Source of the DNA: Sphingomonadales bacterium
GTDB lineage: Bacteria > Pseudomonadota > Alphaproteobacteria > Sphingomonadales > Sphingomonadaceae
Length of the DNA stretch: 64,000 bases
Reading direction: 5' to 3'
Assembly: GCA_027490095.1 (NCBI GenBank)
Contig: JAIXYT010000007.1
Location: 1-64,000, forward strand
The translations under genes were made by a program, and so were the position numbers. Within the stretch, counting starts at the first letter, position 1, and every line of letters begins with the position of its first letter. Shown here in pieces: positions 9,222 through 17,132 of the stretch. Below the pieces are notes generated by a model, which made no database searches, was not told where the DNA came from, and saw only the letters and a list, made by a program, of their open reading frames with translations.

Positions 9222-9905
9222 ATGACTGCGAACAGGCCTCCGATCCCGATCCTTGGCGAAGGAAAGACCTGGCTGGTCGTCGACAAGCCTGCCGGCCTTG
9301 CCGTGCATCCGGGGCCCCGCACGCCCGACAGCCTGGAGGATCTGCTGCCGGCGTTCGCGCAGCATGGCACGGTGCCGCAGCCGGTGCATCGCCTTGACCG
9401 CGACACCTCGGGCTGCCTGCTGCTGGCCCGCAGGCCGAGCGCGCTTCGCACACTTGCCCGCGCATTCGCGGCCGCCGCGGTCGAGAAGGTCTATTGGGCG
9501 CTGGTGGAAGGCATATTGCCCGCCGAAGCCGGGCGAATCGATGTGCCGCTTGCAAAGCGATCGCGCCCCGGGTCCGGTTGGCGGATGGTGCCGGATCCCA
9601 CGGGTCAAGCTGCCGTCACCGGTTGGCGCCGGCTTGCGGCCGTCGGCGCGCTGTCGTTGGTGGAATTCAGGCCGGAGACGGGGCGGACGCACCAGATCCG
9701 CGTGCATGCGACGCTGATCGGAACCGGCACGGCGCTGGTGGGCGATCCGGTCTATGGGCGCGGGTCCCCTCTGGGCATGATGCTGCATGCCCGGGCGCTG
9801 GGCTTTGCCGAACCACAGACCGGGGTTCGGATCGACCTGGTCTCGCCGGTTCCGGCGCGCTTTCATGCGGCCGGCCTCTCGCGGGAGGCAGACAGCGATC
9901 GCTGA
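9222..9905 (+). CDS. RluA-family RNA pseudouridine synthase
   Basis: Cytosolic enzyme converting specific uridines in rRNA or tRNA to pseudouridine. The 227-residue protein carries the family active-site block HRLDRDTSGCLLLARR with the catalytic Asp, and the later motif RPETGRTHQIRVHAT. No S4 domain is present at the N-terminus, so it resembles the short RluA/TruC type rather than RluC/RluD; the exact target base is not decidable. It is transcribed divergently from flagellin, starting about 110 nt away, and ends 10 nt before flgM, which reads toward it. Confidence 0.93.
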   Translation: MTANRPPIPILGEGKTWLVVDKPAGLAVHPGPRTPDSLEDLLPAFAQHGTVPQPVHRLDRDTSGCLLLARRPSALRTLARAFAAAAVEKVYWALVEGILPAEAGRIDVPLAKRSRPGSGWRMVPDPTGQAAVTGWRRLAAVGALSLVEFRPETGRTHQIRVHATLIGTGTALVGDPVYGRGSPLGMMLHARALGFAEPQTGVRIDLVSPVPARFHAAGLSREADSDR

Positions 9906-9914
9906 GGCTGGAGA

Positions 9915-10247
9915 TCAGCCGCGCAGCAATCCCGGTTCCGACTGCAGCATCGCATCTGCAATGCGATCGGGATCGACCGTGTATCGGCCTACGGCTATGG
10001 CCTCCCGAAGCTCGGCCACCCGCCGCGTGTCGACGGGCGGTTCCGATGCCATCTGGCGTGCGGCTTCGCGCCCCCTGCTCACCACATCGGGCGCTTCGGG
10101 TGCGGAGGTCCCGGTGCCGGCCGGGATGACCCGGCCCGGCACTTCGAGGCGGCCGGGGCGATTTTCGACCAGGTCTCGCCCGGTTGCAAGCTGAAGATCC
10201 GGTCGAGCCGACCGGGATGCCGCGTTGCCTGAAACCGAGTCCACCAT
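9915..10247 (-). CDS. flgM: Anti-sigma-28 factor FlgM
   Basis: FlgM binds and inhibits FliA and is secreted when the hook-basal body is complete, which releases late gene expression. Reading from the ATG at 10247 gives 110 residues; the longer track ORF has an implausible Arg/Pro-rich extension. The C-terminal FliA-binding region is clear: DTRRVAELREAIAVGRYTVD and then PDRIADAML. The N-terminal half is disordered, as in the family. A purine-rich site (GGACAGGACGGGAC) precedes the ATG. A sigma-28-like box lies about 154 nt upstream, just past the flgA stop, so flgM may be expressed both with flgA and from its own FliA promoter. Confidence 0.9.
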   Translation of the reverse strand: MVDSVSGNAASRSARPDLQLATGRDLVENRPGRLEVPGRVIPAGTGTSAPEAPDVVSRGREAARQMASEPPVDTRRVAELREAIAVGRYTVDPDRIADAMLQSEPGLLRG

Positions 10248-10400
10248 GTCCCGTCCTGTCCTGCACGTCTGCCCTGCCGGCGACCGTGTCCGCCTGGGTC
10301 CCGGCGTTAACCCTTGCGGTTGCCGGGACCGGAGGGACCCGGCACCCACAGGGTCCTGCAGTTCCACCGAATTCGGCAAACTGCAGTCCGATTTCCAGCC

Positions 10401-10427
10401 CTGACGGCCTGGCACCGCGAAGGTTTA
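10401..10427 (-). promoter_or_regulatory. Candidate sigma-28 promoter of flgM
   Basis: On the minus strand TAAA is followed after exactly 15 nt by GCCGTCAG. It is just downstream of the flgA stop and upstream of flgM with a leader of about 150 nt. Feedback control of flgM by FliA is common in other bacteria. Confidence 0.5.
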
Positions 10428-10430
10428 GCG

Positions 10431-10922
10431 TTAATCGTCGGAGTCCGACACGATAATCCGCCCGGATTGGTCCAATCTGGCGCCGAAGCGCTGACCGCTC
10501 CGGCTGTTCCGCAGCGTCACACGGCCGTCGGGGCTGCTTCCGTCGGCGACCGCGCCCACGCTGATGCGAAAGCCGCTGCCCACATAATCCGCCTGCACGG
10601 ATTCGCCCCGCTTCAGCCGCGCCTGCTCCGGCCTTTGGCGCATGGGCAGAAGCAGGCGCTCGCCGGTGGCAGGGCAGCGGGCCTCGACCGCAGGCCCGGC
10701 CCAATCGAACCGGAATCCCTGGGGCGGGCATGTCCGGCCGGCCAGACGCGGGTCCAGATCGACCGCAACACCGGCAAATTGCTGCGCGCCCGCCCCGAGA
10801 TTCAGGGATGCAGCAGATGCGTCGGCGGGTAGCGCCGACAGCATCGAGACCAGCAGACAGACCGCGGGCCGCGTGCGGCCGCTGACATTCAAGCCCTGAC
10901 GTCGATGCACCGAGACCTCCAT
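10431..10922 (-). CDS. flgA: Flagellar basal body P-ring assembly chaperone FlgA
   Basis: Periplasmic chaperone that helps FlgI form the P ring. From the ATG at 10922 the product has 163 residues: an N-terminal signal peptide (core AVCLLVSMLSALPADASA) and the C-terminal SAF-like domain, seen in LLLPMRQRPEQARLKRGESV and VTLRNSRSGQRFGARLDQSG. The track ORF (280 aa) runs upstream through the divergent regulatory region and is not credible. It is divergent from flgB and precedes flgM on the same strand. The ribosome site is weak, so the exact start is moderately certain. Confidence 0.88.
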   Translation of the reverse strand: MEVSVHRRQGLNVSGRTRPAVCLLVSMLSALPADASAASLNLGAGAQQFAGVAVDLDPRLAGRTCPPQGFRFDWAGPAVEARCPATGERLLLPMRQRPEQARLKRGESVQADYVGSGFRISVGAVADGSSPDGRVTLRNSRSGQRFGARLDQSGRIIVSDSDD

Positions 10923-11008
10923 TCGGCAAGTTATCCGGCGCCCGGCCGTGCAACAGCCATGCCACGCGCTGCCTCTGCCTGTGCCGGCGTTCGGCAAGAC
11001 CCGGAGAC

Positions 11009-11056
11009 CGGCACATGGGTGCCGCCGACGCGGCCGCAACCGGCACAGATGTGCCG
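11009..11056. promoter_or_regulatory. Paired palindromes in the flgA-flgB intergenic region (candidate enhancer)
   Basis: Two inverted repeats of the form CGGCAC-N4-GTGCCG lie at 11009-11024 and 11041-11056, with centres 32 bp apart, about three helical turns. They are 45-90 bp upstream of the sigma-54 promoter of flgB, where enhancer-binding activators normally bind. The layout recalls the ftr sites of Caulobacter FlbD, but the binder here is not known. Confidence 0.5.
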
Positions 11057-11099
11057 CCAGAAGCCCTGATCCGACCCCGGCCTGCCCTGTTCGCCGGGT

Positions 11100-11116
11100 T
11101 GGCATGCACCTTGCTT
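11100..11116 (+). promoter_or_regulatory. Sigma-54 promoter of the flgB operon
   Basis: TGGCAT-GCACC-TTGCTT matches the RpoN consensus TGGCAC-N5-TTGCA with one mismatch and the required spacing between GG and GC. It is 51 nt upstream of the flgB ATG and drives the flgBCDEFGHIJKL operon. Confidence 0.75.
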
Positions 11117-11166
11117 CACCACCGGAGCGGCACTGTCGCCGCAACAGGCACAAAGGTTCGGCAGGG

Positions 11167-11562
11167 ATGGACAGGCTCGACCAGTTCTTTGGCGTGCACG
11201 GGCAGGCGCTGCAGCTGCGCAGCGAGCGCATGGGGCTGCTCGCCTCGAACATCGCCAATGCGGCAACGCCCAACTACAAGGCCCGTGATCTGGATTTCGC
11301 GGCCGCCCTGTCGGGCGAACAGGGCCTTGGCCTTGCCCGCACGAAGGCCGGGCATCTGCCGGCACGGGGGACGGGCCCGGGAGATGGCCCTGCGGTTCGC
11401 TACCGCCAACCGCTCCAGCCCTCGCTCGACGGCAACACGGTGGAGCTTGCAACCGAGCAGCTGCAGTTCGCCGAGTCGGCGCTGCGCTATCGATCGACCA
11501 TCGGAATCCTGAACAGCCGGATCCAGGGCCTCACTTCGGCCCTGAAGGGAGACCAGGGATGA
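11167..11562 (+). CDS. flgB: Flagellar basal-body rod protein FlgB
   Basis: Proximal rod subunit of the basal body. From the ATG at 11167 it has 131 residues with the rod-family N-terminal motif LLASNIANAATPNYKARDLDF and the C-terminal amphipathic helix. The track ORF begins earlier, inside the promoter region, so the start after the sigma-54 promoter is preferred. The gene overlaps flgC by 4 nt (ATGA), which begins a tightly coupled string of eleven flagellar genes. Confidence 0.95.
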   Translation: MDRLDQFFGVHGQALQLRSERMGLLASNIANAATPNYKARDLDFAAALSGEQGLGLARTKAGHLPARGTGPGDGPAVRYRQPLQPSLDGNTVELATEQLQFAESALRYRSTIGILNSRIQGLTSALKGDQG

Positions 11563-11960
11563 CGCTGGGTGTCTTCGACATCGCCGGCCGCGCCATGTCG
11601 GCACAGCTTGTGCGGCTGAACAGTTCGGCCTCCAACCTCGCGAACGCCGGTGCGGTCTCGGCTTCGGCCGACACGGCCTACCGTCCGCTGAAACCGGTTT
11701 TCGCGACCGAGTATGAAGGCCGCACGGGGCGGGCCACGGTTTCCGTGCTGGGCGTCGTGCAGGCCAATGCAGCGCCCCAGCGCCGGCATGAGCCAGGGCA
11801 CCCGCTCGCCGACGCGCAAGGCTATGTCCATGTGTCGGCGGTCGACGCCAATGCCGAGCTGGTGGAGGTGGTGGAAACCGCCCGCCAGTACCGCAACAAC
11901 ATCGAGGTTCTGGAAACCGCCAAGTCGCTGACGCTCGAGACGCTGAGGCTCGGCCGGTGA
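11559..11960 (+). CDS. flgC: Flagellar basal-body rod protein FlgC
   Basis: Rod subunit that assembles with FlgB, FlgF and FlgG between the MS ring and the hook. The 133-residue protein has the rod N-terminus (MTLGVFDIAGRAMSAQLVRL, then SASNLANAG) and the characteristic C-terminus VDANAELVEVVETARQYRNN followed by EVLETAKSLTLETLRLG. Its start overlaps the flgB stop and its stop overlaps the GTG of flgD. Confidence 0.96.
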   Translation: MTLGVFDIAGRAMSAQLVRLNSSASNLANAGAVSASADTAYRPLKPVFATEYEGRTGRATVSVLGVVQANAAPQRRHEPGHPLADAQGYVHVSAVDANAELVEVVETARQYRNNIEVLETAKSLTLETLRLGR

Positions 11961-12367
11961 GCGCGTTCGACCCCGCGGCGCTGGGCCTGCGCGCCGCCAC
12001 CGGGCCGGCCGCGGCTGAACCGCGCGACACGCTGGGCCAGGGCGATTTCCTGACCCTCCTCATCACCCAACTCCGCAACCAGGATCCATTGAGCCCGCTC
12101 GACAACGAGGCCTTCGTGGCCCAGCTCGCGCAATTCTCGACCGTGTCGGGCATCAACGCCTCGAACGAGAAGCTCGACCGGCTCGCCGGCTTTGCCGGGA
12201 GCGATGCCCGCGCGTCCGCGCCCCAGTGGATCGGGCGGGCCGTCGAGGGCGAGGCCGGGGTGTCCGGACGGGTCGCCTCGGTCAGCATTGCCCCTGACTC
12301 CACCCTCAGCCTGACGCTGGACGACGGCCGCACCCTGCCCGCCGCCGGCGTCACGCGGATCAGCTGA
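11957..12367 (+). CDS. flgD: Flagellar hook assembly protein FlgD, short form
   Basis: Hook-cap protein needed for hook polymerisation; it is exported and later replaced. The 136-residue product has the conserved N-terminal core LGQGDFLTLLITQLRNQDPL and FVAQLAQFSTVSGINA. After about residue 85 only a short beta-rich segment remains, whereas enterobacterial FlgD has about 230 residues with Tudor-like and Fn3-like domains. Short FlgD forms occur in alphaproteobacteria. The GTG start at 11957 overlaps the flgC stop as GTGA. No frameshift is apparent, since the downstream spacing to flgE is normal. Confidence 0.92.
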   Translation: MSAFDPAALGLRAATGPAAAEPRDTLGQGDFLTLLITQLRNQDPLSPLDNEAFVAQLAQFSTVSGINASNEKLDRLAGFAGSDARASAPQWIGRAVEGEAGVSGRVASVSIAPDSTLSLTLDDGRTLPAAGVTRIS

Positions 12368-12377
12368 AAGGACGCCC

Positions 12378-13613
12378 ATGACCTTCTTCATCTCGCTGAC
12401 CGGCCTCAACGCCGCCCAGACCGAATTGTCGGTCCTCAGCAACAACATCGCCAACGTCGGCACCTCGGGCTTCAAGAAGAGCCGGGTGGAGTTCGGCGAC
12501 ATCGTCACCCGCTCGGCCACCCAGGCGGCGAACCGCGCGAACGGGGCCGGCGTTGCCGTGATGTCGGTGAAGCAGCAGTTCGGCCAGGGCGGCTACCAGA
12601 CCAGCAGCAACGCGCTCGACCTGTCGATCGAGGGCCAGGGCTTTTTCCTGGTGCGCAGCGGCACGGGGCCAACCGCCAACCTGGTGCTCAGCCGGAACGG
12701 CGCCTTCGGGGTCGATGCCGAACGCTGGGTGGTCGACAATGAAGGCCGCCGCCTGCAGGTGCTGCCCACGACATCCGACGGGGCCGTCACGGGGATCGGG
12801 GCCTCGTCGCTCCAGGACCTGCGCCTGCCGACCAGCTCGGGCGAGCCGCGCGCAACGACCGAGATGCGGATCGTCGCCAACCTGCCGGCAACCGCCCTGC
12901 CCCCTGTCGCCACCTTCGCGCGCGACAACCCTGCGAGCTACAACCATGCAACCTCGCTGACCGTCTATGATGCGGCAGGCACGGCGCGCACGGCGACGCT
13001 CTATTACCGCCAGATCGATGCGCCGGCGGTTGCGCCCAACAAGCAGTGGGAGGTGCACGCCTTTCTGGGTGATGCCCCGATCGATCCGGTGCCGGGCCCC
13101 GGGCCCCAGCTGCTCACCTTCGATCCCGACGGCGTGCTGCTGACCCCGGCGGGGCCGGTGCCCTACAGCGCCGGATTCTCGATCAGCCACGCCGACACCG
13201 TGTCCGAGAACCAGCCCTTCTCGGTCGGCTTTGCCGAACAGAATGGCTATGCGCCCGGCCGGCTCGAGAGCGTTGGCATCGACCAGAGGGGGATTGTCCG
13301 CGCAAGCTTCTCGAACGGCGAGACGCTTGCGCTCGGCAAGGTCGCGCTGGGCAATGTGCCCAACACGCAGGGGCTGCGCCAGAACGGCAATGTCAGCTGG
13401 ACCGTTTCGGCAACTTCCGGCGCGCTGACGGTCGGCGAGCCGACGGTCGACGGCCTGGGCGGCCTGTCGGCCGGCTCGCTCGAACGCTCGAACGTGGACC
13501 TGACCGAGGAACTGGTCGGGCTGATCACGGCGCAGCGCAACTTCCAGGCCAATGCGCGGGCGATCGACACCGCCTCCACCCTTCTCCAGACCATCATCCA
13601 GCTGAGGAACTGA
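12378..13613 (+). CDS. flgE: Flagellar hook protein FlgE
   Basis: Subunit of the hook, the universal joint of the flagellum. The 411-residue protein has the N-terminal signature LNAAQTELSVLSNNIANVGT with SGFKKSRVEFGDIV, central D1/D2 hook domains, and the C-terminal block GSLERSNVDLTEELVGLITA followed by QRNFQANARAI. A clear AAAGGA site precedes the ATG by 8 nt, the best ribosome site in the operon, in keeping with the high copy number of hook subunits. The stop overlaps flgF as TGATG. Confidence 0.97.
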   Translation: MTFFISLTGLNAAQTELSVLSNNIANVGTSGFKKSRVEFGDIVTRSATQAANRANGAGVAVMSVKQQFGQGGYQTSSNALDLSIEGQGFFLVRSGTGPTANLVLSRNGAFGVDAERWVVDNEGRRLQVLPTTSDGAVTGIGASSLQDLRLPTSSGEPRATTEMRIVANLPATALPPVATFARDNPASYNHATSLTVYDAAGTARTATLYYRQIDAPAVAPNKQWEVHAFLGDAPIDPVPGPGPQLLTFDPDGVLLTPAGPVPYSAGFSISHADTVSENQPFSVGFAEQNGYAPGRLESVGIDQRGIVRASFSNGETLALGKVALGNVPNTQGLRQNGNVSWTVSATSGALTVGEPTVDGLGGLSAGSLERSNVDLTEELVGLITAQRNFQANARAIDTASTLLQTIIQLRN

Positions 13614-14347
13614 TGGACCGGCTCGTCTATACCGCGCTCACCGGCCTCCAGCGCGCAGCCGAAGCGCAGGCGGTTACCGCGCACAATCTCGCCAATGTGT
13701 CGACGCCGGGCTTCCGCCGCGAAATGGCCGCGCTGTCGGCGGGCTATGTGGCGGGCGGCGGAGCCAGTGTCGGCGCCCGCGTGCAGTCGGGCGGCGAGGC
13801 GCCCCACGATCTGTTGAACCCCGGCCGCCTGGAACAGACCGGGCGCCCGCTCGACATCGCGATGGAGGGCGGCGCCTGGCTTGCCGTGCAGGACGCCGGC
13901 GGTGGCGAAGCGCTCACCCGCCGCGGCGATCTCAGGCTCGATTCCGATGGCCGGCTGCTGACGGGCGATGGCCGGCCGGTGCTGGGCGAAGGGGGCACAA
14001 TCACGATTGCGGCCGGCTTCCAGTCGCTGAGGATCGCGCGCGACGGCACGCTGGAAACGCGTGCAACCGACGATGCCCCCTATGCCGCAGTGGGGCGACT
14101 GCGCCTGGTGACCCCCGATCCCGCAACGCTGGAGCGCGGCCCCGACGGCCTGTTCCGCAGCCCGGGCGCGGACGCCGACCCGGCTGCGACCGTCAGCGTC
14201 GGTACGCTCGAACGCTCGAATGTCGAACCGGCCGCCGCCCTCGTCGAGCTGGTGCAGCAGAGCCGAAGTTTCGAGCTGCAGACAAAGCTGCTCTCGGCTG
14301 CGCGCGAGATGGACGAGGGCAGCGCAGCCCTGATGCGCGTCGAATAG
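13613..14347 (+). CDS. flgF: Flagellar basal-body rod protein FlgF
   Basis: Proximal rod protein. The 244-residue product has the rod signature VTAHNLANVSTPGFRREMAA near the N-terminus and GTLERSNVEPAAALVELVQQ near the C-terminus, with the length expected for FlgF. It lies between flgE (overlapping stop and start) and flgG, the canonical position. Confidence 0.94.
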   Translation: MDRLVYTALTGLQRAAEAQAVTAHNLANVSTPGFRREMAALSAGYVAGGGASVGARVQSGGEAPHDLLNPGRLEQTGRPLDIAMEGGAWLAVQDAGGGEALTRRGDLRLDSDGRLLTGDGRPVLGEGGTITIAAGFQSLRIARDGTLETRATDDAPYAAVGRLRLVTPDPATLERGPDGLFRSPGADADPAATVSVGTLERSNVEPAAALVELVQQSRSFELQTKLLSAAREMDEGSAALMRVE

Positions 14348-14358
14348 GAAGGATCTCC

Positions 14359-15144
14359 ATGCCCTCGGCTCTGAACATCGCCCGCTCCGGCCTCGAAGCC
14401 CTCGATGCCCGGCTGCGGACCATCTCCAACAACCTCGCCAATGCGAACACGGTCGGCTTCAAGCGGGACCGGGCCGCGTTCGAGACCCTGCTGTACCAGA
14501 CGAGCCGGCCCGGCGGTGCGCCGCAGGGGGCTGACGCCCGCTTCGGCATGGGCCTGTCGACCGGCGCCGGCGTGCGCGTGGCCGGCACGGAGCGCGTGCA
14601 CAGCCAGGGCGGGTTCACCACCACGGGCAATGCGCTTGATCTCGCGATCGACGGCGAGGGGCTGTTCGAGGTTACCCTGCCCGACGGCCGGGCCGCTTTC
14701 ACCCGCGCCGGTGCGTTGACCCGCAATGCGGAAGGGCTGATCGTGACGCCGCAGGGCTATCCGCTGGCCCCGGGCCTGCAGATTCCCGAAGGGGCGACCG
14801 GAATCACGGTTGGCGCCGACGGCACGGTGTCGGCCCAGCTTCCGGGCGAGGCGGCGCCGACCCAGGTGGGCCAGATCACGCTGACGGCCTTCATCAACCC
14901 CGCCGGCCTCGAGCCGATCGGCGAGAATCTCTACCTCGAATCCGGCTCGTCCGGGGCGCCCCTTCCGGGTGCGCCGGGCGCCAACGGGCTCGGCCGGATC
15001 CGCCAGGGCAGCCTTGAAAGCTCGAACGTGTCGACTGTGCAGGAGCTGGTCGAGATGATCGAGACGCAGCGCGCCTACGAGATCAATTCCAAGGTGATTT
15101 CGGCCGCAGACGAGATGATGCGCTATGTCAACCAAGCTGTTTAA
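14359..15144 (+). CDS. flgG: Flagellar basal-body rod protein FlgG (distal rod)
   Basis: Distal rod subunit joining the rod to the hook. The 261-residue protein shows DARLRTISNNLANANTVGFK near the N-terminus, GFTTTGNALDLAIDGEGLFE in the core, and the C-terminal QGSLESSNVSTVQELVEMIE with TQRAYEINSKVISAADEMM, all diagnostic for FlgG. A good AGGAAGGA ribosome site precedes the ATG. Its last 20 nt overlap the start of flgH. Confidence 0.97.
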   Translation: MPSALNIARSGLEALDARLRTISNNLANANTVGFKRDRAAFETLLYQTSRPGGAPQGADARFGMGLSTGAGVRVAGTERVHSQGGFTTTGNALDLAIDGEGLFEVTLPDGRAAFTRAGALTRNAEGLIVTPQGYPLAPGLQIPEGATGITVGADGTVSAQLPGEAAPTQVGQITLTAFINPAGLEPIGENLYLESGSSGAPLPGAPGANGLGRIRQGSLESSNVSTVQELVEMIETQRAYEINSKVISAADEMMRYVNQAV

Positions 15145-15793
15145 CATTTTGATAGTATGCATGGTACCGCTTTCGGGATGCGGGATCGACCGTCGCCTGT
15201 CCGACAAGGTGCCGGCTGTCCCTGCAGCGCTTGCAGAGGCACCCGAACCCCCTGCCCCCACCGGGGGCATCTGGCACGCAAGCCTCGGCGGACTGGCGCT
15301 TGCCGAGGATCGCCGTGCCCGCCGCGTGGGCGATCTGCTGACGATCCGGCTCGTCGAACGGATCCAGGCCGAGAAGAGCGTAGACCAGACCGCCGCGCGC
15401 AACAGCCAGCGCAGTGTCGACCTGCCGGATGCAGCCCCCTTCAACCGGATCGACGAGGGGCTGTTCAGTGGCGGCACCCAGTCCAGCTTCACCGGGTCTG
15501 GCAGCACCAGCCAGGCCAATCGCCTGTCCGGCGAGTTCACCGTCACGGTTGTCCGCCTGTTGCCGAACGGTGCGATGATGGTCGCCGGCGACCGGCGGAT
15601 CCGGCTCGTCCGCGGAGAGGAGCAGGTGCAGCTGACGGGCATCGTGCGGCCCGAGGATATCGGCCCTGACAACCGCATTCCCTCCACCCGGGTGGCCGAC
15701 GCCCGCCTGCGCTTCACGGGCACGGGCGAAGTCGCCAACCAGGCGCGTCAGGGCTGGCTCAATCGCTTCTTCGCGGCCGTGACGCCCTTCTGA
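15125..15793 (+). CDS. flgH: Flagellar L-ring lipoprotein FlgH
   Basis: Outer-membrane lipoprotein that forms the L ring around the rod. The 222-residue product has a lipoprotein signal with lipobox LSGC (Cys19) and the FlgH core seen in RRVGDLLTIRLVERIQAEKS, GEFTVTVVRLLPNGAMMVAG and GIVRPEDIGPDNRIPSTRVA. The start at 15125 lies inside the end of flgG; the next ATG would leave too short a signal sequence, so the overlap is probably genuine. The first 40 nt are noticeably AT-rich. The stop overlaps the flgI ATG. Confidence 0.94.
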   Translation: MSTKLFNILIVCMVPLSGCGIDRRLSDKVPAVPAALAEAPEPPAPTGGIWHASLGGLALAEDRRARRVGDLLTIRLVERIQAEKSVDQTAARNSQRSVDLPDAAPFNRIDEGLFSGGTQSSFTGSGSTSQANRLSGEFTVTVVRLLPNGAMMVAGDRRIRLVRGEEQVQLTGIVRPEDIGPDNRIPSTRVADARLRFTGTGEVANQARQGWLNRFFAAVTPF

Positions 15794-16917
15794 TGCGCCT
15801 GATTTTGCTCATTGCTGCGCTCTGGCTGTGGTTCACGGCCCCGGAGCTGATGGAACCGGCAGCCGCGCAGGTGCCGGCGGAGCGCATCCGCGACCTCGCC
15901 CGGTTCCAGGGCGTGCGCGCGAACAGTCTTGTGGGCTATGGGTTGGTGGTCGGCCTGCCCGGCACCGGCGACGAGAACCTGCCCTACACCATCCAGTCGA
16001 TGCGCTCGGCGGCCTCTGCACTGGGCGTGCAGCTTGGGCCGGGCCCAATACCGCAGCTCAAGAATTCCGCCGCAGTCATCGTCACGGCGGAGCTTCCGCC
16101 CTTCGCCAAGCCCGGCCAGCGCATCGACGTTACGATCTCGGCGCTGGGCCGGGCGAAATCCCTTCGCGGGGGAACGTTGCTGCTTGCGCCGCTGAAAGGC
16201 GCGGACGGGGAGACCTATGCGCTGGCGCAGGGCAACCTCACGGTCGGCGGCTTCGGCGCCGAAGGGGCGGATGGTTCGCGCATCGTCGTGAACACGCCCA
16301 CCTCCGGTCGCATCCCCGGGGGTGCAACCGTCGAGCGCGTGGTGCCGACCCCGTTCGCGGGGACCGACCGGCTGCTGCTCGATCTTGTCACCCCCAGCTT
16401 CACGACCGCCCAGGCCATGGCGGATCGCATCAACGGTGCGCTTGGCCGCCCGGTCGCGCGCGCCGTCGACGCCGTGTCGGTGGAAGTGGAGGCGCCGGGA
16501 ACCGTGATGGAACGGGTGGCCCTTGCTGCGCGGATCGAGGCGCTGGACGTGCAACCCGGCTCTCCGGCTGCGCGGGTGGTGGTGAATGCGCGCACGGGCA
16601 CGGTGGTGATCGGCGGGGATGTAAGGATTCTGCCGGCTGCCGTGTCGCACGGGAACCTGACGCTTGCGGTGTCGGAGGATTTCCAGGTTTCGCAACCGGC
16701 GCCCTTCAGCCGGCGAGGTGATACAGCCATCACGCCGCGATCGGATGTCTCCGCCCGCGAAGACCCTGTGCGCATGGCCTTGTTTGCGCCGGGCGCCCGC
16801 CTGTCGGACATCGTGAAGGCCGTGAATGCGCTTGGCGCGGCCCCGGGCGACCTTGTCGCGATCCTGGAGGCGCTGAAGGAGGCCGGCGCGCTTCGGGCGG
16901 AGCTGGTGGTGATATGA
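15793..16917 (+). CDS. flgI: Flagellar P-ring protein FlgI
   Basis: Periplasmic P-ring subunit, assembled around the rod with the help of FlgA. The 374-residue protein has a Sec signal (LILLIAALWLWFTAPEL... cleaved near AAAQ) and the conserved starts RIRDLARFQGVRANSLVGYG and VVGLPGTGD, with the repeated beta-domain motif VVVNARTGTVVIGGDVRI. Length is typical. It overlaps flgH (TGATG) and flgJ (ATGA). Confidence 0.97.
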   Translation: MRLILLIAALWLWFTAPELMEPAAAQVPAERIRDLARFQGVRANSLVGYGLVVGLPGTGDENLPYTIQSMRSAASALGVQLGPGPIPQLKNSAAVIVTAELPPFAKPGQRIDVTISALGRAKSLRGGTLLLAPLKGADGETYALAQGNLTVGGFGAEGADGSRIVVNTPTSGRIPGGATVERVVPTPFAGTDRLLLDLVTPSFTTAQAMADRINGALGRPVARAVDAVSVEVEAPGTVMERVALAARIEALDVQPGSPAARVVVNARTGTVVIGGDVRILPAAVSHGNLTLAVSEDFQVSQPAPFSRRGDTAITPRSDVSAREDPVRMALFAPGARLSDIVKAVNALGAAPGDLVAILEALKEAGALRAELVVI

Positions 16918-17132
16918 TCGACGGCCTTGCATCCAGCCCGCAGTTTGCGCCGGAACCTGCGCAGCTCCGCGAAGCCGGCACTGCCTTCGAGGCGCTGATC
17001 CTGCAGCAGATGCTGGGCGCTGTGCTGCCCGAGGCCAATGCTGCGGGCGGACTTGCCGTCCAGGCGCTCGCCCGCCAGCTTGCCGAAGCCAGCCCCTTCG
17101 GCGTGGCCCACCTGCTGGAGACCCGAGGATGA
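16914..17132 (+). CDS. flgJ: Flagellar rod-binding protein FlgJ, short form
   Basis: Rod-cap/scaffold protein. Only 72 residues, corresponding to the N-terminal rod-binding domain of FlgJ: LREAGTAFEALILQQMLGAV is the core motif. The C-terminal muramidase domain of enterobacterial FlgJ is absent, as is common in alphaproteobacteria; the SLT-domain protein upstream of flhA could provide the peptidoglycan-cleaving activity. It overlaps both flgI and flgK by 4 nt, so translation is coupled. Confidence 0.9.
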   Translation: MIDGLASSPQFAPEPAQLREAGTAFEALILQQMLGAVLPEANAAGGLAVQALARQLAEASPFGVAHLLETRG

